Source: Gleimia hominis (GTDB taxonomy: Bacteria > Actinomycetota > Actinomycetes > Actinomycetales > Actinomycetaceae). Taken from it: a stretch of DNA of 64,000 nucleotides. The stretch is taken from NCBI RefSeq assembly GCF_002871945.2, contig NZ_CP126963.1, positions 434,001-498,000 on the forward strand, read 5' to 3'. Under the pieces are notes generated by a model, which worked only from the letters and a program-made list of their open reading frames with translations, had not been told where the DNA came from and did no database searches. Numbering within the stretch: position 1 is the first letter of the stretch; each line of letters opens with the position of its first letter. Shown one piece after another: positions 37,308 to 45,603 of the stretch. The position numbers and the translations under genes were made by a program.

Positions 37308-37364
37308 ATAGCGCCGCTTTCATCGCTTTTTTCACAGCGCTGGTTTTATAGCGCCGCTTTCATC
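37308..37364. repeat. Direct repeat copying the trpA 3' end (17 bp, 40-bp period)
   Basis: ATAGCGCCGCTTTCATC at 37348-37364 encodes (minus strand) the end of TrpA and its edge beyond the stop. The same 17 bases recur at 37308-37324, outside the gene. Flanking sequence (TTTTTTCACAGCGCTG, TTTTCACAACTCTG, CAGCGTTGTT) shows further decayed copies up to about 37260. Confidence 0.75.
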
Positions 37365-38122
37365 TGCGTAACGTAGCGCCCAACCGATTCCTCAAGGTGC
37401 TCCGGGTCGGTCTTGCCCACTAGTTCCATTAGTGCTGACCCGACCGCGATCCCGTCTGCCAGTGACCCCAGCTGCTGAGCCTGCTCAGGGGTGGTGATGC
37501 CCGTCCCCACAACACACGGGATATCGGTATGGGACCTGACTTCCTGAAGCATCGCCTCAACATTCTTTGCGGTATCCGCTTGGATCCCCGCCCCGCCGAG
37601 GGAGGCCATGACGTAAATGAAACCTGGCGCCCCCGAGGCAATAGCTTCAATGCGGTTCTTCGACGTTGGCGCAACCGTTCTGATCAGCGCGATTCCACTA
37701 GCCGCACACTGCGGTGCGAACTCCGCGCTTTCCTCCAGAGGAACATCGGGAATCACGAGCCCATCTACCCCCACCTCGCGACACCGATTCAAGAACTGCT
37801 GCGTTCCGTAGCAAAATGGGACGTTGGCATAGGTTGACAGTACTATCGGGACGGACACGTCTGCACGCAGGTCCGCCACGAGGTCCAGGACATCGTCGGT
37901 GCGCGTGCCTGATTCGAGCGCTGCTGCGCACGCCCGCTGCATGATTGGCCCCTCCGCAGTCGGGTCGGAAAACGGCACCGCTATCTTCACCAGATCCGCG
38001 CCCACTGCCACGGCAGCACGAACCACGCGGTCCGTGTCCTCAAGGGAAGGATATCCGGCCGTCACGCACGGCACGAACGCTTTCCCGCAGTCAAAGGCTG
38101 TTTTAATACGAGTGTTATTCAT
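37346..38122 (-). CDS. trpA: Tryptophan synthase alpha subunit with altered active site
   Basis: Normally cleaves indole-3-glycerol phosphate to indole for the beta subunit. The 258 residues keep the TIM-barrel pattern: [33 protein letters not shown], and GTGITTPEQ. In E. coli TrpA the catalytic residues are Glu49 and Asp60. Here the aligned positions are Lys46 (LVKIAVPF) and Glu57 (TAEGP); Glu at the second site occurs in other TrpA, but Lys at the first is not expected for an active lyase. The start overlaps the trpB stop by eight bases. It may act mainly as an activator of TrpB. Confidence 0.9.
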   Translation of the reverse strand: MNNTRIKTAFDCGKAFVPCVTAGYPSLEDTDRVVRAAVAVGADLVKIAVPFSDPTAEGPIMQRACAAALESGTRTDDVLDLVADLRADVSVPIVLSTYANVPFCYGTQQFLNRCREVGVDGLVIPDVPLEESAEFAPQCAASGIALIRTVAPTSKNRIEAIASGAPGFIYVMASLGGAGIQADTAKNVEAMLQEVRSHTDIPCVVGTGITTPEQAQQLGSLADGIAVGSALMELVGKTDPEHLEESVGRYVTQMKAAL

Positions 38123-39305
38123 GGATATCCTCCCCGCGGTAACGAGCGATCGCCGCCACGTCCTTGTCGCCGCGGCCCGACAGGTTAATCACAATAATCT
38201 GATCTTGTTCCATCGTGGGAGCGAGTTTCATTCCATACGCGACCGCGTGTGCGGACTCAATCGCGGGAATAATGCCCTCAACGCGCGACAAATACTCAAA
38301 TGCCGCCACGGCATCCTCATCCTCCACTGGCACGTACTCGGCCCGGCCCACATCCTTTAGGTACGCGTGTTCCGGCCCCGCCCCGGGGTAATCCAAGCCC
38401 GCGGAAATGGAGTAAACAGGGCGGATCTGGCCCGCGGAATCCTGGCAGAAATACGATTTCATGCCGTGAAAAATCCCCACCGACCCGGTGGTCAGCGTGG
38501 CCGCGGTATCGGGCGAATCAACACCGCGCCCCGCGCCCTCACAACCAATAAGACGCACACTCGGATCAGAAATGAAATGATAAAACGCGCCAATCGCGTT
38601 GGAGCCCCCACCGAAACACGCCAGCACCGCGTCTGGCAAACACCCTTCGGCCGCGAAAAGCTGCGCCTTAATTTCGCGCGAAATCACCGCTTGGAAATCG
38701 CGCACCATGGTTGGGAACGGATGCGGCCCCATCACAGAGCCTAAGCAATAGTGCGTATCTTCCAGGTTCGCGACCCATTCTTGCATGGTCGCAGACACGG
38801 CATCCTTCAACGTCGCGGTACCCGCAGTTACGGGCACCACTCGCGCGCCCAAAAGCCGCATGCGATACACGTTCAAAGCTTGTCGGCGCGTGTCCTGTTC
38901 GCCCATGTAGATAACGCAGTCCATACCGAACAGGGCCGCTGCCGTAGCGGTCGCGACCCCGTGTTGACCCGCCCCAGTTTCTGCGATCAAACGAGTTTTC
39001 CCCATTTTCTTCGCAAGTAACGCCTGTCCGAGCACGTTGTTGATTTTGTGTGCCCCAGTGTGGTTCAGGTCTTCGCGTTTCAAGTAAATCTTTGCCCCAC
39101 CCAGTTCCCGCGTGAGGTTACGCGCGAAGTACAGCCGGGACGGGCGGCCCGCGTAATCATCCAACAGTGCTTTCAGCTCCGCGTTGAATCCGGGGTCTTC
39201 TTTGTAATAGTTGTATGCCTGCTCGAGTTCGGTGACGGCATTCATGAGGGCCTCTGGTATGTATTGGCCTCCGTGAATGCCAAAACGTCCAGTTGTAGTA
39301 GTCAT
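38115..39305 (-). CDS. trpB: Tryptophan synthase beta subunit
   Basis: PLP enzyme that joins indole and serine to make tryptophan. The 396 residues are standard for TrpB1. PLP-binding Lys87 lies in [10 protein letters not shown]; the phosphate loop GGGSNAIG, the catalytic Glu in AETGAGQHG and the FHGMKSYF region are present. AAGGAA precedes the ATG. The gene heads a trpB-trpA pair; the rest of the tryptophan pathway (trpE, D, C, F) is not in this window. A Trp-rich leader ORF about 260 bases upstream suggests control by tryptophan supply. Confidence 0.97.
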   Translation of the reverse strand: MTTTTGRFGIHGGQYIPEALMNAVTELEQAYNYYKEDPGFNAELKALLDDYAGRPSRLYFARNLTRELGGAKIYLKREDLNHTGAHKINNVLGQALLAKKMGKTRLIAETGAGQHGVATATAAALFGMDCVIYMGEQDTRRQALNVYRMRLLGARVVPVTAGTATLKDAVSATMQEWVANLEDTHYCLGSVMGPHPFPTMVRDFQAVISREIKAQLFAAEGCLPDAVLACFGGGSNAIGAFYHFISDPSVRLIGCEGAGRGVDSPDTAATLTTGSVGIFHGMKSYFCQDSAGQIRPVYSISAGLDYPGAGPEHAYLKDVGRAEYVPVEDEDAVAAFEYLSRVEGIIPAIESAHAVAYGMKLAPTMEQDQIIVINLSGRGDKDVAAIARYRGEDIHE

Positions 39306-39760
39306 TCGTTTTCCTTTGGCGTGTAGTCTTAAGCGTGCTGTACAGACGCGTGTGTTAAGTAAAGGTGTTCTTAGCGCAGTTGGTGATATTCACCGGGTGC
39401 AGCGCCATTTACGTTCGCAAGCGTTTTCCGCTCAGGAAACGTGCTTTAGCACCAGTTTTTAGCGCAATCCATGCTTGGGTGTGCGGACATTTAAGTGCTG
39501 CAGAAAGCCTTGCGAAAAAGCTGCGGGGAAAAGATTAAAGTTTGAAGAAGGTTCTGAATGCGTGCTTACCCACGCCAGCGGGCAGCAGCATTAAAGGAAC
39601 TGCTACGCCATCGCCACTGAAACTCAAACTTACGCATGCTTCAACTGTACGGGGTGAAATGAAGCCGCGTTACCCCTGTTTCAAAACTTGAGACGTCAAA
39701 TGGGGTAGTGGTGAGACACGGGGTGCTGCCTGCGACGGTGCAAACAGCACCCCAATATGC
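39306..39760. other. trpB leader region
   Basis: About 450 bases upstream of trpB with no conventional gene. On the minus strand it holds the 23-codon Trp-rich ORF listed below. A second tiny ORF (39446-39472, MDCAKNWC) follows, then two small hairpins (GTGC-TAAA-GCAC near 39440; CGTTTCC with GGAAAACG near 39430) and a larger imperfect one (GGTGA-ATA-TCACC near 39390). No hairpin is followed by a strong T run, so a classic attenuator terminator is not proven. No T-box motif was found. Confidence 0.5.
39566..39637 (-). CDS. trpL: Candidate trp leader peptide, 23 aa
   Basis: A small ORF upstream of trpB encodes MRKFEFQWRWRSSSFNAAAR followed by WRG. Three of its 23 residues are Trp, with two in a WRW pair. 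Tryptophan is otherwise rare, so this fits a transcription-attenuation leader in which ribosome stalling at Trp codons controls trpBA. Weak points: the ribosome site is poor (GAAG), the Trp codons are not strictly tandem, and I cannot point to a clear terminator/antiterminator pair in the 260 bases before trpB. Confidence 0.5.
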   Translation of the reverse strand: MRKFEFQWRWRSSSFNAAARWRG

Positions 39761-39909
39761 ACAAGTGCCTCTATTCCTCCAACTCGGCGTATTCCTCCAA
39801 CTGGCGGGCGCATTTACCCAACTCAGTGCCCGCATTTACCCGAGTACAGGGCCGGGTTATCCAATCTAGCGGCCGGGCCTACTTGGGGGAGCGGGGTTGT
39901 TTACCCGAG
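39761..39909. repeat. Degenerate repeats copying the proC stop region
   Basis: The proC end and stop (TTTACCCGAG at 39900-39909 on the plus strand) recur at 39835-39844, and as CATTTACCCAACTC near 39811. ATTCCTCCAACT occurs twice (about 39773 and 39791). Period about 18-24 bases, decaying away from proC. The array lies between proC and the trp leader. Confidence 0.65.
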
Positions 39910-40704
39910 TTCGTTGTCGCGTTTTACCGCGGCGTCGACTGCTTTCACCAGCGCCGGCGCCAACCCAGCTTCTTGCGCCGCCAACAATCCGGCAATCGTG
40001 GTGCCCCCTGGTGAGGACACCCGATCCATCAAGTTCGCCGGAATCTGCCCTTCCTGTAATTCTGCCTGCACGAGCGCTGCGGAACCCAGCATTGCCTGCG
40101 CCACGATCCGAGTAGCAGCGTCCTTACCCAACCCGTGTTTAACCCCGGCGCGGGCCAGGGCGTCGACGATGGCGTACAGCCAGCACGGTGAACATCCCGC
40201 GAGCGCAGCAAATGCCGCGAACTGGTTTTCTTCCACCACCATCGTCTTGCCCACAGCGCCCATTAGTTCTTCCGCCTTCGCCACCTGTTCATCACCCGCG
40301 TGTTTACCAGCAGCAATCCCCGTCATGGACTGCCCGATTTGCGCGTTCACGTTAGGCATTACGCGCACCACCGGCACGTTACCCACATGATCTTCAATAG
40401 TGCTGGTTTTAATTCCCGCTGCCAGTGAAATAACTGTTTTTTCGCTCGTGAGGGACTTCGCAATCTCGTCTGCTACCGCGGTGATCCCAGCGGGTTTTAC
40501 TCCCAGGACAATGAGGTCGCACGTCTTTGCCAACTCGCTGTTTGACTTGGCCGCGTGAGCGCCAATGCGTTTCGCTAGCGCGGGGGCACTCTTCCCGGAC
40601 CGGTCGGTGAGCCACACGTCTTCGCCGGATACCGTGCCAGACTGTACGGCTCCAGAAGCGATAGCACCAACCATGTTGCCGCTGCCAATAAACCCGATGC
40701 GCAT
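39901..40704 (-). CDS. proC: Pyrroline-5-carboxylate reductase
   Basis: Last enzyme of proline synthesis, reducing pyrroline-5-carboxylate with NAD(P)H. I choose ATG 40704 (MRIGFIGSGNM), preceded by AAGGAG; the frame extends 16 codons further without support. The 267 residues show the dinucleotide loop GFIGSGNMVGAI at 4-15, VLGVKPAGI, RVMPNVNAQIGQSMTGI, and the C-terminal signature VSSPGGTTIAGL. It is monocistronic. The sequence after its stop codon is repetitive. Confidence 0.96.
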   Translation of the reverse strand: MRIGFIGSGNMVGAIASGAVQSGTVSGEDVWLTDRSGKSAPALAKRIGAHAAKSNSELAKTCDLIVLGVKPAGITAVADEIAKSLTSEKTVISLAAGIKTSTIEDHVGNVPVVRVMPNVNAQIGQSMTGIAAGKHAGDEQVAKAEELMGAVGKTMVVEENQFAAFAALAGCSPCWLYAIVDALARAGVKHGLGKDAATRIVAQAMLGSAALVQAELQEGQIPANLMDRVSSPGGTTIAGLLAAQEAGLAPALVKAVDAAVKRDNELG

Positions 40705-40819
40705 GTGTGTCTCCTTACCTGTGGACGAATTACTTACACAGTTTCGATACAAAACACTCTATCCACAACCAGGTGATGGGGCGCGCGCAAACAACCGTCA
40801 GAGCCGCAGAATATGAACT

Positions 40820-41629
40820 ATGGACTACGATCCTTCGAAACTAGCGCAACTGCGTGAACGTGTTTACGCCCGGCACCGTGAGGGCGCGGACCTCACGGCT
40901 TCGCACGCAGTGCAGCGGCCCCTGCTGCGGTTCCTCCCGTCGCCACTGGCGGCTATCGCGCTCGTTACAGTGCTGTGTATCGCACTCGTGCTCGTGTTCG
41001 TGACCGGTGGGTTCAGTCAAAGTTCACGTGCAGACGGTGATGCGGACGGTGCGTCGACCACCGGTAAGGACGCCGATTCTAGCGGGCAAGCTGACAGTGA
41101 CCAATCACAGGTATCGGGGCCCGCGGCGCAAGCTTCAGCTCAGAGCTCAGAACCAGGCGTGGGGCCGAGCGGGTCGGCGTCTGGCACAATGGTCGTGCAA
41201 GTATCGGGCGCGGTGAAAACCCCAAAAGTGGTGAAAATTCCAGCGGGTAGCCGCGGAGTTGATGCCGTCGATGCGGCCGGCGGGCTTGCAGAAAAAGCCG
41301 ACCTTAGCTCTGTCAACCTAGCTAAACCCCTAAGTGATGGCGAACACTTGCACGTAGCGAAAGTTGGGGAAGCGCCTCCGGCTGCGGCGGCGGCCGGAAT
41401 GGGAGGAGCGTCGGCCGGTCCAACTGGGAACGCGGGCGCGGGATGCGTAAACATTCAGCAGGCAGATGAGGCTACCTTGCAAACTCTCAACGGGGTTGGA
41501 CCGGCACTGGCTAAACGCATCCTTGACTACCGGGCGTCGAACCCGCTGCGCTCACCACAGGACCTGCAGAACGTTAGCGGGATTGGACCAAAAAAGTTTG
41601 AATCCCTCAAGGAACAGTTGTGCCCGTAA
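40820..41629 (+). CDS. comEA: Competence protein ComEA (DNA-uptake receptor)
   Basis: Membrane-anchored DNA-binding protein of natural transformation. The 269 residues begin with a short cytosolic part, one membrane segment at about 37-62 (LAAIALVTVLCIALVLVFV), a Ser/Gln/Asp-rich linker, an SLBB domain (MVVQVSGAVKTPKVV to HLHVAKV), a Gly/Ala-rich spacer, and a C-terminal helix-hairpin-helix pair (INIQQA-like NIQQADEATLQTL, GVGPALAKRI, GIGPKKFESLK). The comEC start overlaps its end. Little ribosome-site support is visible before the ATG. Confidence 0.94.
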   Translation: MDYDPSKLAQLRERVYARHREGADLTASHAVQRPLLRFLPSPLAAIALVTVLCIALVLVFVTGGFSQSSRADGDADGASTTGKDADSSGQADSDQSQVSGPAAQASAQSSEPGVGPSGSASGTMVVQVSGAVKTPKVVKIPAGSRGVDAVDAAGGLAEKADLSSVNLAKPLSDGEHLHVAKVGEAPPAAAAAGMGGASAGPTGNAGAGCVNIQQADEATLQTLNGVGPALAKRILDYRASNPLRSPQDLQNVSGIGPKKFESLKEQLCP

Positions 41630-43128
41630 CCTACCGTCGGTATGTGGACCTGCGGCTCCTGCTACCAGCCGCGAGCGCGTGGGCAGGAGCCGCATACGGA
41701 ATCACCGCGACACTATCGGACGGGCGTGCACAGGTCGTTGCCCTCACCCTGGTGGTACTGATCAGCTCGGTAATAATCGGGGTGCGGCCGTTTGCCCGGC
41801 GCGGAAAACACGCCCGATACCCAACTGGATCCGCGTCCTTACTGGGCGTACTCAGCGGGTTTTGTTTCCTAGCCACGGCCCTCAGCGGCACGCTCACCGC
41901 AACTACTTACATGAATAATCCCTTGTACCACGCCAATGGACAACGAGTGTGCGTTCACGGAGCTGCACAGAACCCAAAACAAACGGAGTATTCGACGTGG
42001 CTGACCGCGGTAGATTTGAGGGCAGCACGCGGACAAGTGGTTTTGTCAACGAAAACCCGCCCACCTGTGCACGCCGGCGACGCAATTCGCACGTGCGGCG
42101 TGCTGCGTTCTTTCGGCGCTGCACCAACTTATGGGATTATTAAACCCACCGCGCTCCAACCGCTTCCGGACACGGGGATTCGCGCTCAGCTGCGCGCCGC
42201 ACTGGAACAGAACACAAAGGCCCTCACACCGGACCAGCGGGGCCTCATCGCGGGCATGAGCATTGGTGACTCCAGCATGCTGTCAACCGAAACCGGGGCC
42301 GCTATGCGCACCACCTCCACCACCCACCTCACCGCGATTTCCGGCACGCACCTGGGAATAATTCTTGCCACAATAAATCTACTAATCCCCGGGCGGGGGA
42401 AGATAAAAGCCACCACTATGCTCGGGGCACTGCTGATGCTCGTTAGCGTAGTGGGGCTGCAGCCATCGCTCGTGCGCGCCGGTACCATGTGCCTAGCAGT
42501 GACGGTCGGATCACAACTGGGACGAACTGGCCAGTCATTGAGCTCACTATGCGCCACCGTGATTTGTTGGCTCATCATAAACCCATGGCTGGCCCGCAGC
42601 TACGGCTTCGCACTATCAGTGTGCGCAACAGTTGCCGTGCTGTTCGTACTCGAACGCGAACGAACCGCCGCGGCCCAGGGAAGAGTCAAATCCTCCGGCA
42701 TACTGGGGCGCATCTGCGGTTTGTTCGCCGTGGGGCTCGCAGTTCAAGTGTTCACCACTCCGCTCCTACTCACCATGACCGGCACGTACCCACTATTCGC
42801 AATCCCAGCGAACATCCTCGTGGCACCCGCAGTAGCCCCCACCACACTCTTGGGATTACTGGCTTTCATTTGCCCAATCCCCGCACTCAGCACCGCGACC
42901 GCCCACCTGGCGAGCTGGAGTGCCCAATGGATTATCCAGGTAACAACCCTGCTTGCCGAGCTTCCTCACGCCAGCTTGCAAGGAAACAGCGCGCGAATTG
43001 CATGCGTCATCACAGTGGTAGCTGTGCCGATCGGATGGTGGGTGTGGGCGCGTTACCGCGGGCGCTCACCACTCCTCATGCACCATTGGATCACGCGCAA
43101 ACCGACCACCCGTATCCAACAGCGCTAA
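41620..43128 (+). CDS. comEC: ComEC/Rec2-family DNA-uptake channel, short form
   Basis: Predicted inner-membrane channel for single-stranded DNA. The GTG start overlaps the comEA end by ten bases. The 502 residues have about ten membrane segments. An N-terminal soluble part (about 95-190, GQRVCVHGAAQ and AIRTCGVLRSFG) precedes the competence domain with LIAGMSIGDSS and TTHLTAISGTHLGII. The C-terminal metallo-beta-lactamase domain found in many ComEC proteins is absent, as in several actinobacteria. The last 63 bases overlap the convergent aldo/keto reductase gene. Confidence 0.92.
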   Translation: MPVTYRRYVDLRLLLPAASAWAGAAYGITATLSDGRAQVVALTLVVLISSVIIGVRPFARRGKHARYPTGSASLLGVLSGFCFLATALSGTLTATTYMNNPLYHANGQRVCVHGAAQNPKQTEYSTWLTAVDLRAARGQVVLSTKTRPPVHAGDAIRTCGVLRSFGAAPTYGIIKPTALQPLPDTGIRAQLRAALEQNTKALTPDQRGLIAGMSIGDSSMLSTETGAAMRTTSTTHLTAISGTHLGIILATINLLIPGRGKIKATTMLGALLMLVSVVGLQPSLVRAGTMCLAVTVGSQLGRTGQSLSSLCATVICWLIINPWLARSYGFALSVCATVAVLFVLERERTAAAQGRVKSSGILGRICGLFAVGLAVQVFTTPLLLTMTGTYPLFAIPANILVAPAVAPTTLLGLLAFICPIPALSTATAHLASWSAQWIIQVTTLLAELPHASLQGNSARIACVITVVAVPIGWWVWARYRGRSPLLMHHWITRKPTTRIQQR

Positions 43129-43905
43129 CGCATCCATCTGCGCATCCGAAAGAGAGAAATCGTAAATCGCAAGGTTTTCCCGATTCCTCTCCGGTTTCGA
43201 AGACACCGACAGGGGAACCACCCCGCACTGCAGTGCCCACCGCAACACAACCTGCGCGGGAGACCGCCCCACCTGCTGCGCAATATTCACCACTAAATGC
43301 TGCGTCAACAGATCCTCACCGGGGCCCAGAGGCCGCCACGCCTGCGTAACAATCTGCTTAGAACGGTGATAGTCCCGGGCACTGCGCTGCTGAATCACCG
43401 CTGACAACTGAATCTGGTTCACCACCGGGCAAACCCCAGTGTGCTCAATCAACTCATCAATCTGGCTGGGAAGAAAATTCGACACCCCAATGTGCTTCGT
43501 TTTCCCTTCCTCACGCAGCTTGATCAACTCCTCCCAGGTGCGCAGGTACAGGCCACGTGAGGGGTTAGGCCAGTGAATAAGCGTCAGATCCACGTACTCT
43601 AACCGCAGGCGACGCAACGACTCCTCCAACCCCGTGCGGGTCGCCTCCCCCTGATCACCCCCAGCAATTTTTGTTTGCACAAACAAGTCCGACCGCGCCA
43701 CCTGGGACCGCTTGATAGCCTCGCCCAACGCGGCCTCATTATTGTACTGAGCAGCCGTATCGACCAGGCGGTGACCATCGCGCAAAGCCTGCGTAAACAA
43801 CTCCACACCTTTCAACCCCATGTGCGGGTAGGTGCCTAAACCAGACGAGTATATTTGCCCGCCATCGAGCAGCGGTAGTTGAAAAAGCCCTGGTTGATTC
43901 GTCAT
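43066..43905 (-). CDS. Aldo/keto reductase
   Basis: NADPH-dependent carbonyl reductase with a TIM-barrel. I choose ATG 43905 (MTNQPGLFQL), preceded by GAGGAGGAG. The 279 residues hold the catalytic tetrad in order: Asp and Tyr in LVDTAAQYNNE, Lys in VQTKIAG, and His in LIHWPNPS. The C-terminal cofactor segment SVSSKPERNRENL is the usual NADPH-binding form. It resembles the 2,5-diketo-gluconate reductase-like group; the true substrate is unknown. Its 3' end overlaps the end of comEC by 63 bases. Confidence 0.93.
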   Translation of the reverse strand: MTNQPGLFQLPLLDGGQIYSSGLGTYPHMGLKGVELFTQALRDGHRLVDTAAQYNNEAALGEAIKRSQVARSDLFVQTKIAGGDQGEATRTGLEESLRRLRLEYVDLTLIHWPNPSRGLYLRTWEELIKLREEGKTKHIGVSNFLPSQIDELIEHTGVCPVVNQIQLSAVIQQRSARDYHRSKQIVTQAWRPLGPGEDLLTQHLVVNIAQQVGRSPAQVVLRWALQCGVVPLSVSSKPERNRENLAIYDFSLSDAQMDALALLDTGGRFARDPMVHEEW

Positions 43906-43999
43906 AACTCCTCCTCGTAAGTATCCGAAAAACAACCTTCCCCTTCAGACTACGAGAAGTGGCGCGCAACAGCGCACCATAAACACTGCCCGGCCACGA

Positions 44000-44100
44000 A
44001 GTGCCAAAACCCCCGGCGTCAACCATCCAGTGCCAAAACCCCCGGCGTCAACCATCCAGTGCCAAAACCCCCGGTGTCAACCATCCAGTGCGAAAACCCC
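44000..44100. repeat. 29-bp tandem repeat, 3.5 copies, upstream of holA
   Basis: Copies at 44000, 44029 and 44058 read AGTGCCAAAACCCCCGGCGT followed by CAACCATCC; the first two are identical and the third has one change. A half copy starts at 44087. There are no spacers, so this is not a CRISPR array. It sits between the start of the aldo/keto reductase gene and the holA start, so it could lie in either promoter region. Confidence 0.93.
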
Positions 44101-44176
44101 AATATCAAGGGCTGGTGCATCCATCCCGGCGCCAGCGGGTTCGAAAAAAACTGGGGGGTGTGGCATTGTTTTAACC

Positions 44177-45157
44177 ATGGCACGGAAGAAAACAGGGGCG
44201 CAAAACTGGACTGCTGCGCGTCTGGCACCGGTAGTTTTAGTTAAATCCGAAGAACCCTTATTGGGCGACCGCGCGGTGGCGAACCTGCGCGGACAAGCGC
44301 TCAAGAAGAATCCGGATCTTGACGTGCAAACCCTTGACGCGCCCCGTTACGAAGGCGGTCAGTTACAGATCCGCACCTCGCCCTCCCTATTTGAGGAACC
44401 ACGGTTCATCCTGGTAGATGACGCGCAGGACTACCCACCGTCCCTCGTGACTGACACGGCGCAATACCTGGAACAACCGCTCGCGGACACCACGGTGGTG
44501 TATCGCCACAACGGGAAAACCGGTAAGCGGAAACTTCTCGACCTGCTTTCGAAAGCCCAGGTCCCCACCTATGAGGCGCCCGCGATGACACGGCTGCGCG
44601 ACAAAATGGCGTTCATTGAATCGGAAGTGCAGACACAAGGGCGTAAAATCGAGCGTTCTGCCGTGCAGATGCTAGTCGACGCCCTCGGATCGGACGTAGC
44701 GGAACTAGTGGCCGTGACCCACCAGCTCCTAGCGGACGTAAACGGAACGATAACCGAGGCAGATGTGCGCCGATATCAGGCAGGAAAGGTCGAGACCACG
44801 GGGTTTGCCGTGGTAGACGCGGCGGTGTCGGGAAATCTGGCTAGATCACTCCTTTTGTTGCGGTCGGCTTTGGCGCAGGGAATCGCCCCCGCGGCGCTCA
44901 CGGGTGCGGCGGCCATGAAGATCCGTCAGCTCGCGAAAGTGTCAGTGCGGCCGCGTCCCACAGCGCGTGAGTTGAAGATGGCGCCATGGCAAATCGACAG
45001 GGCCGCGCGCGAACTCCGCGGGTGGAATGAAACCCGGTTAGCCCAGGCCGTCAACGCGGTTGCGAAAGCAGATCATGAGGTTAAGGGCGCATCTAAAGAT
45101 CCGCATTACGCCCTCGAATGCATGCTGAAAACTATCAGTGGGCGCGTGCGCATGTGA
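44177..45157 (+). CDS. holA: DNA polymerase III delta subunit
   Basis: Clamp-loader subunit that opens the beta sliding clamp. I choose ATG 44177 (MARKKTGAQNW); a longer frame would read through the tandem repeat and is not credible. The 326 residues show LVKSEEPLLGDRAV near the start, the RFILVDDAQ segment, and the C-terminal collar domain around ALAQGIAPAALTGAAAMKIRQL. The Walker A motif is absent, as expected for delta. Its last ten codons and stop are duplicated in frame just downstream. A hairpin terminator follows. Confidence 0.93.
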   Translation: MARKKTGAQNWTAARLAPVVLVKSEEPLLGDRAVANLRGQALKKNPDLDVQTLDAPRYEGGQLQIRTSPSLFEEPRFILVDDAQDYPPSLVTDTAQYLEQPLADTTVVYRHNGKTGKRKLLDLLSKAQVPTYEAPAMTRLRDKMAFIESEVQTQGRKIERSAVQMLVDALGSDVAELVAVTHQLLADVNGTITEADVRRYQAGKVETTGFAVVDAAVSGNLARSLLLLRSALAQGIAPAALTGAAAMKIRQLAKVSVRPRPTARELKMAPWQIDRAARELRGWNETRLAQAVNAVAKADHEVKGASKDPHYALECMLKTISGRVRM

Positions 45158-45205
45158 AGACGAGTGCGGATGAAAACTATCAGTGGGCGCGTGCGCATGT
45201 GAAGA
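45126..45205 (+). repeat. 35-bp exact duplication of the holA 3' end, 45-bp period
   Basis: Bases 45126-45160 (last holA codons plus the TGA at 45155) reappear exactly at 45171-45205. The 45-base offset is a multiple of three, so the second copy is in the same frame and again ends in TGA. Read-through of the first stop would add 15 residues ending in the same tail. Confidence 0.95.
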
Positions 45206-45220
45206 GGAGCAGGGGTATGA

Positions 45221-45249
45221 AAAAAGAGCGGGACGATCCCGCTCTTTTT
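45221..45249. terminator. Two-way terminator between holA and rpsT
   Basis: AAAAAGAGCGGGA and TCCCGCTCTTTTT form a 13-bp stem with a CGA loop. The A and T runs make it a good intrinsic terminator on both strands, fitting convergent holA and rpsT. Confidence 0.93.
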
Positions 45250-45342
45250 CTTCACGTGTCTGATCCGATTCCGCGATTGCGCGTGAACCAGAATCTCACA
45301 AGCTGTGTTAGAACACTTTTACCAGGCGCTATGGCGCCGACG

Positions 45343-45603
45343 TTACATAGCGTTAACCTGCTTGGCCAGTTTTGACTGGCGGGTAGCAGCCTGGTTCTTG
45401 TGAATAACACCTTTGGAAGCTGCCTTGTCGAGCTTCCGGCCTGCCGCACGCAGAGCTTCCTGCGCGGCCTCCTGATCACCAGCCGCGATCGCCTCGCGCG
45501 TGCGACGCACGTAGGTCTTCAACTCAGACTTAACAGACTGGTTGCGTAGACGACGCTTCTCGTTCGTCTTGTTGCGCTTAATCTGAGACTTAATGTTTGC
45601 CAC
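45343..45603 (-). CDS. rpsT: 30S ribosomal protein S20
   Basis: Small-subunit protein of 86 residues. It begins [20 protein letters not shown] and continues with [19 protein letters not shown] helices and a [19 protein letters not shown] end, which identify S20. The start is GTG (45601-45603) with an AGAGAG site. It is convergent with holA, as in many actinobacteria. Poor start codons on S20 genes are linked to autoregulation in E. coli; whether that holds here is unknown. Confidence 0.97.
   Translation of the reverse strand: MANIKSQIKRNKTNEKRRLRNQSVKSELKTYVRRTREAIAAGDQEAAQEALRAAGRKLDKAASKGVIHKNQAATRQSKLAKQVNAM

Noticed and set aside
37156..37345. T-box riboswitch upstream of valS
   Set aside because: The conserved T-box sequence is not present on the minus strand; the region is mostly decayed repeat.
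39446..39472. Second trp leader peptide (MDCAKNWC)
   Set aside because: Only one Trp codon and no ribosome site; noted in the leader description but not called.
44000..44100. 29-bp repeats considered as a CRISPR array
   Set aside because: The copies are directly adjacent with no spacers, and no cas genes are present.
44030..44176. N-terminal extension of holA through the tandem repeat
   Set aside because: It would translate the repeat array and lacks a ribosome site; DnaE-clamp-loader delta proteins start near MARKK.
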